Positions 61,144 to 64,000 of a stretch of DNA of 64,000 nt are shown here, in pieces (positions within the stretch are counted from its first letter, which is position 1; each line of letters begins with the position of its first letter). The notes beneath the pieces were generated by a model. It made no database searches. It had not been told where the DNA came from and saw nothing but the letters and a program-made list of their open reading frames with translations. The DNA comes from Chloroflexota bacterium. Lineage in GTDB: Bacteria; Chloroflexota; Anaerolineae; CG2-30-64-16. Both the position numbers and the translations under genes were made by a program. Where the stretch lies: the NCBI GenBank assembly GCA_026389845.1, contig JAPLHB010000109.1:95802-159801 (forward strand), in the 5' to 3' direction.

Positions 61144-64000
61144 ATGCCCGATCGTTCATCCGATGGATGGGGCAGCGTGCCTGTCCCGCAGAACCCGCCG
61201 CGGCCGGCGCCGTCGCCGCGCGTGATGCCCCGGCCGCAAGGCCCCGCGCCCGCGGTTGGCCCGGCGCAGCGACCGCCCGCGCCCGCGCTCAGGCCGGTCT
61301 CCGACCGTGCCCCATCCGCGCCGCCACAGCCGCCGGCCGATGAGGGCCGCTCCGGTTGCGCGAGCACGCTGCTGGTCGCCCTGTTCGTGGTGGCCTTTGC
61401 CCTGCTGATCGCGGGCGGCGCGCTCGTGGCCTACGCCAGCATCGCACGCGATCTGCCGCCGCCGGAGGAGCTGCAGCAGCGCGCCAGCCACTTCGCTTCC
61501 ACGATCATCTATGACCGGCAGGGGAGCGTCATCAACGAGATGGCCGATCCCAACTTCGGCCGGCGCACCGTGGTGCCGCTCGACCGCATCTCGCCCAACC
61601 TGGTGAGCGCGACCATCGCCACCGAGGACCCGAACTTCTATCAGCACGCGGGCGTGGACCCGGTGGGGATCGCCCGCGCCATCTACCACGCGGTTCGTGA
61701 GCAAGACCTCTCCGGGCCGGGCGGCAGCACGATCACGCAGCAATTGGTCAAGCTGACCTTCCTGTCGGCCGAAAAGAGCATCTCGCGCAAGGTCAAGGAG
61801 GCGATCCTGGCCGCGGAAATCACGCGGCGCTACTCGAAAGAGACGATCCTCCAGATCTACCTGAACGAGATCAACTACGGCAACCTGGCCTACGGCATCG
61901 AGGCCGCGGCCGAGACCTACTTCGGCAAGAGCGCGGCCGATCTGACGCTGGCCGAGGCATCGCTGCTAGCCGGGCTGCCCCAGGCCCCCTCCTACTACGA
62001 CCCCTACACGCGACTCTGGAAGGCCGACGGCACGCCCGGCCCGGTCAAGGAGCGGCAAGGCATCGTGTTGAGCCTGATGGTCCGCCACGGCGCGATCACC
62101 CCGGCGCAGGCCGATGCGGCCTGGGTCGAGCCGCTCCAGCTCAAGCCATTGCAGCAGACGGTCCAGTCGAAGTATCCGCACTTCATCCAGTTCGCGCGAA
62201 GCCAGGTGGAGAAGACGTTGGGACCGGAGTTGCTGGCGAAGGGCGGCCTGCGCATCTACACCACCCTCGACGCGCGCCTGCAGGACGTCGCCCAGGAGGA
62301 AGTGGCGAAGCAGGTGAAGGCGCTGGCGGGGCAGAACGCCTCCAACGCCGCGCTGGTCGCGATCCAGCCGAAGACCGGCGAGGTGCTGGCGATGGTGGGC
62401 AGCGCGGACTTCTTCAACGAGCAGATCAGCGGGCAGATCAACATGGCCGTCTCCCCGCGGCAGCCCGGCTCCGCGATCAAGCCGTTCACCTATCTGGCCG
62501 CATTCGAGATGCCCGCGTCGGTGGACGTGAACGCGGCCGCCAAATCGGGGTCGCAGATCAGCGCGATCGAGCCGCCCGGCTACTGGACGGCCTCCACCGC
62601 GCTCATGGACGTCCGCACCGAATTCCCCGACGGCGCCAACCCGCCCTACGTGCCCACAAACTACGACGAGAAGGAACACGGGCTGGTCACCGTGCGGTCG
62701 GCGCTGGCAAATTCCTACAACATTCCGGCGGTCAAGACGCTGGAGCACGTGGGCCTCGACCGGCTAAAGCAGATGGCCGCCAGCGTGGGGATCACCACGC
62801 TCACCCGGCCCGACTATGGGCTGGCGTTGACCCTGGGCGGCGGCGAGGTGACGCTGCTGGAGCTGACCGGCGCGTATGCGGTGCTGGCGAACGGCGGGAC
62901 GCGCGCGGCGGTCAGCCCCATCGCGTGCGTGCTCGACGCCGACGGCAAGCTCATCTGGCGCGGAAATGGCGCGGACGCGGTCGCTTCCTGTACGGCGGCC
63001 GCGACGAAGGGCGCGGCCCCCGCGGTCACGCCGGCCCCAGCCCAACCCGTCCTCAACCCGCAGCACGTCTTCGTGATGACCTCGATCCTGGGCGACCAGG
63101 AGGCGCGGCGACCGATGTTCGGCGCCAACGCGGCGCTGCTCAGCCTGCCCGATCGGCCCTCGGCAGCCAAGACGGGCACGAGCAACGACTATCGCGACGC
63201 GTGGACGTTGGGCTACACGCCCGACCTGGCCGTGGGGGTGTGGGTGGGCAACGCCGACAACAAGGCGATGCAGAAAGTGGCGGGCAGCCTCGGCGCGGCG
63301 CCGATCTGGCAGAATACGATGAAGCGCGCGTTGCAGGGGAAGCCCGTGCAGCCGTTCGCCGAGCCGCCCGGCATCCAGCGCATCCGTGTCTGCGCCGACA
63401 CCGGCACGCTGCCGAGCGAGGCGTGCCAGAACACCCGCGAGGAGTTGTTCGCGACCAACCAGGGGCCGCTGCCGGCGCAATTCGACCTGCACCAGCGCGT
63501 GCGCGTGGATAAGGTGACGGGCCGGCTGGCAACCGACTTCACCCCCGCGGACCGGATCGAGACGCGCGACGTGCTGATCTTCCCGGCGAAGTACCGCGCC
63601 TGGGCCGAGGCCCACGGCATCCCGCAGACCGCAATCGAGCAGCAAGCCTTCGCCTTCCCGCCGGAGCTGGCGCTCAACAGCCCGGCCAACGGCGACAAGG
63701 CGACCGGCATCGTACAGATCGCGGGGCGGGTGCATCTGCCGCCGCCGCTGGTGTGGCGCGTGGAATATGGCGTCGGCCCAGACCCGATCGGCTGGGGCGT
63801 GGTCGCCGGGCCGGCGCAGGGCGATTTAGACGGCATCATCACCGGCTGGGACACGGCGAAACCGGTGGCGCAGCACAACGTACACGACTTCTCGCTGCGC
63901 CTGGCGGCCTACGACCCAGCCAACCTGGATTACCCGGCCGCGACCTCCAACGTCGCCTACATCCAGGTCATCGCGGCCACCCCCACGCCCAGCCCCACGC
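61144..64000 (+). CDS. Class A penicillin-binding protein (PBP1-like), 3' partial
   Basis: This is a bifunctional peptidoglycan synthase anchored in the inner membrane. A Pro-rich cytoplasmic N-terminus (1-75) precedes one membrane segment (about 80-102). The glycosyltransferase domain (GT51) shows TEDPNFYQHAGVDPVGIARA (Glu161) and GGSTITQQLVKLTF. The transpeptidase domain has the active-site serine in PGSAIKPF (Ser443 to Lys446), SYN (524-526) and KTGTS (676-680). An Ig-like extension follows, ending in VIAATPTPSPT where the window stops, so a TP-rich linker and further domains are likely. It probably works with MreB. Confidence 0.95.
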   Translation, partial: MPDRSSDGWGSVPVPQNPPRPAPSPRVMPRPQGPAPAVGPAQRPPAPALRPVSDRAPSAPPQPPADEGRSGCASTLLVALFVVAFALLIAGGALVAYASIARDLPPPEELQQRASHFASTIIYDRQGSVINEMADPNFGRRTVVPLDRISPNLVSATIATEDPNFYQHAGVDPVGIARAIYHAVREQDLSGPGGSTITQQLVKLTFLSAEKSISRKVKEAILAAEITRRYSKETILQIYLNEINYGNLAYGIEAAAETYFGKSAADLTLAEASLLAGLPQAPSYYDPYTRLWKADGTPGPVKERQGIVLSLMVRHGAITPAQADAAWVEPLQLKPLQQTVQSKYPHFIQFARSQVEKTLGPELLAKGGLRIYTTLDARLQDVAQEEVAKQVKALAGQNASNAALVAIQPKTGEVLAMVGSADFFNEQISGQINMAVSPRQPGSAIKPFTYLAAFEMPASVDVNAAAKSGSQISAIEPPGYWTASTALMDVRTEFPDGANPPYVPTNYDEKEHGLVTVRSALANSYNIPAVKTLEHVGLDRLKQMAASVGITTLTRPDYGLALTLGGGEVTLLELTGAYAVLANGGTRAAVSPIACVLDADGKLIWRGNGADAVASCTAAATKGAAPAVTPAPAQPVLNPQHVFVMTSILGDQEARRPMFGANAALLSLPDRPSAAKTGTSNDYRDAWTLGYTPDLAVGVWVGNADNKAMQKVAGSLGAAPIWQNTMKRALQGKPVQPFAEPPGIQRIRVCADTGTLPSEACQNTREELFATNQGPLPAQFDLHQRVRVDKVTGRLATDFTPADRIETRDVLIFPAKYRAWAEAHGIPQTAIEQQAFAFPPELALNSPANGDKATGIVQIAGRVHLPPPLVWRVEYGVGPDPIGWGVVAGPAQGDLDGIITGWDTAKPVAQHNVHDFSLRLAAYDPANLDYPAATSNVAYIQVIAATPTPSPT

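Overview
The window looks like a chromosomal contig from an uncultured member of the phylum Chloroflexota (Anaerolineae or Caldilineae type). This is inferred from gene content, not from a marker-gene tree. The supporting signs are high GC, very large secreted proteins with DNRLRE domains joined by TPTPTRTPT linkers, secreted proteins ending in a short YLP tail, lipobox multiheme cytochromes, MreB with a class A penicillin-binding protein, and intergenic space full of short tandem arrays and palindromes. No rRNA, tRNA, CRISPR array, phage gene or transposase was seen. Promoters read as ordinary sigma70 types (TTGACx, 17 bp, TAgAAT or TATAAT).

Layout. 1-9.4 kb holds three secreted surface proteins: a beta-helix protein and two tandem DNRLRE metzincin-type metalloproteases. 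9.4-13.9 kb holds an ABC-F ATPase behind what reads as a complete ribosome-mediated transcription attenuator, then a histidine phosphatase and enolase, which has its own leader ORF and terminator. 14.2-21.1 kb is one 2,276-residue secreted RCC1-repeat protein. 21.3-25.5 kb holds a decayed toxin-antitoxin pair, a fused pseudogene and two multiheme c-type cytochrome lipoproteins. 25.5-35.2 kb holds a MATE exporter, MreB, adenine deaminase and a divergent purine/nucleoside BMP-type ABC importer. 35.5-45.5 kb is housekeeping: PyrG, YebC, RuvC, an orphan response regulator, RuvA, a beta-CASP nuclease, an HtrA-like protease and a MoxR/DUF58/VWA operon. 45.8-52.3 kb holds L-rhamnose isomerase, a GNAT enzyme and a split iron locus (fur-feoA and feoB-feoC) with a DUF1444 gene between. 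52.5-61.0 kb is an accessory stretch: a type I restriction scar, small orphan genes, three toxin-antitoxin-like pairs, a SWIM protein, a paired catalytic/degenerate ADP-glucose pyrophosphorylase and a YetF membrane protein. A class A PBP runs off the right edge.

The main unusual signals are (1) the ABC-F attenuator with a leaderless 23-codon leader ORF; (2) several families of palindromes that sit between genes and also inside reading frames (ABC-F twice, the RCC1 protein twice, FeoB, one metalloprotease), always leaving the frame open; (3) a tandem array that has replaced the end of a Fur-family regulator and removed the fourth cysteine expected of its zinc site; (4) deletion scars in which two genes are fused (hsdR-hsdS, and an epimerase joined to a steroid-reductase-like gene); and (5) an ADP-glucose pyrophosphorylase pair whose second member lacks the catalytic residues.
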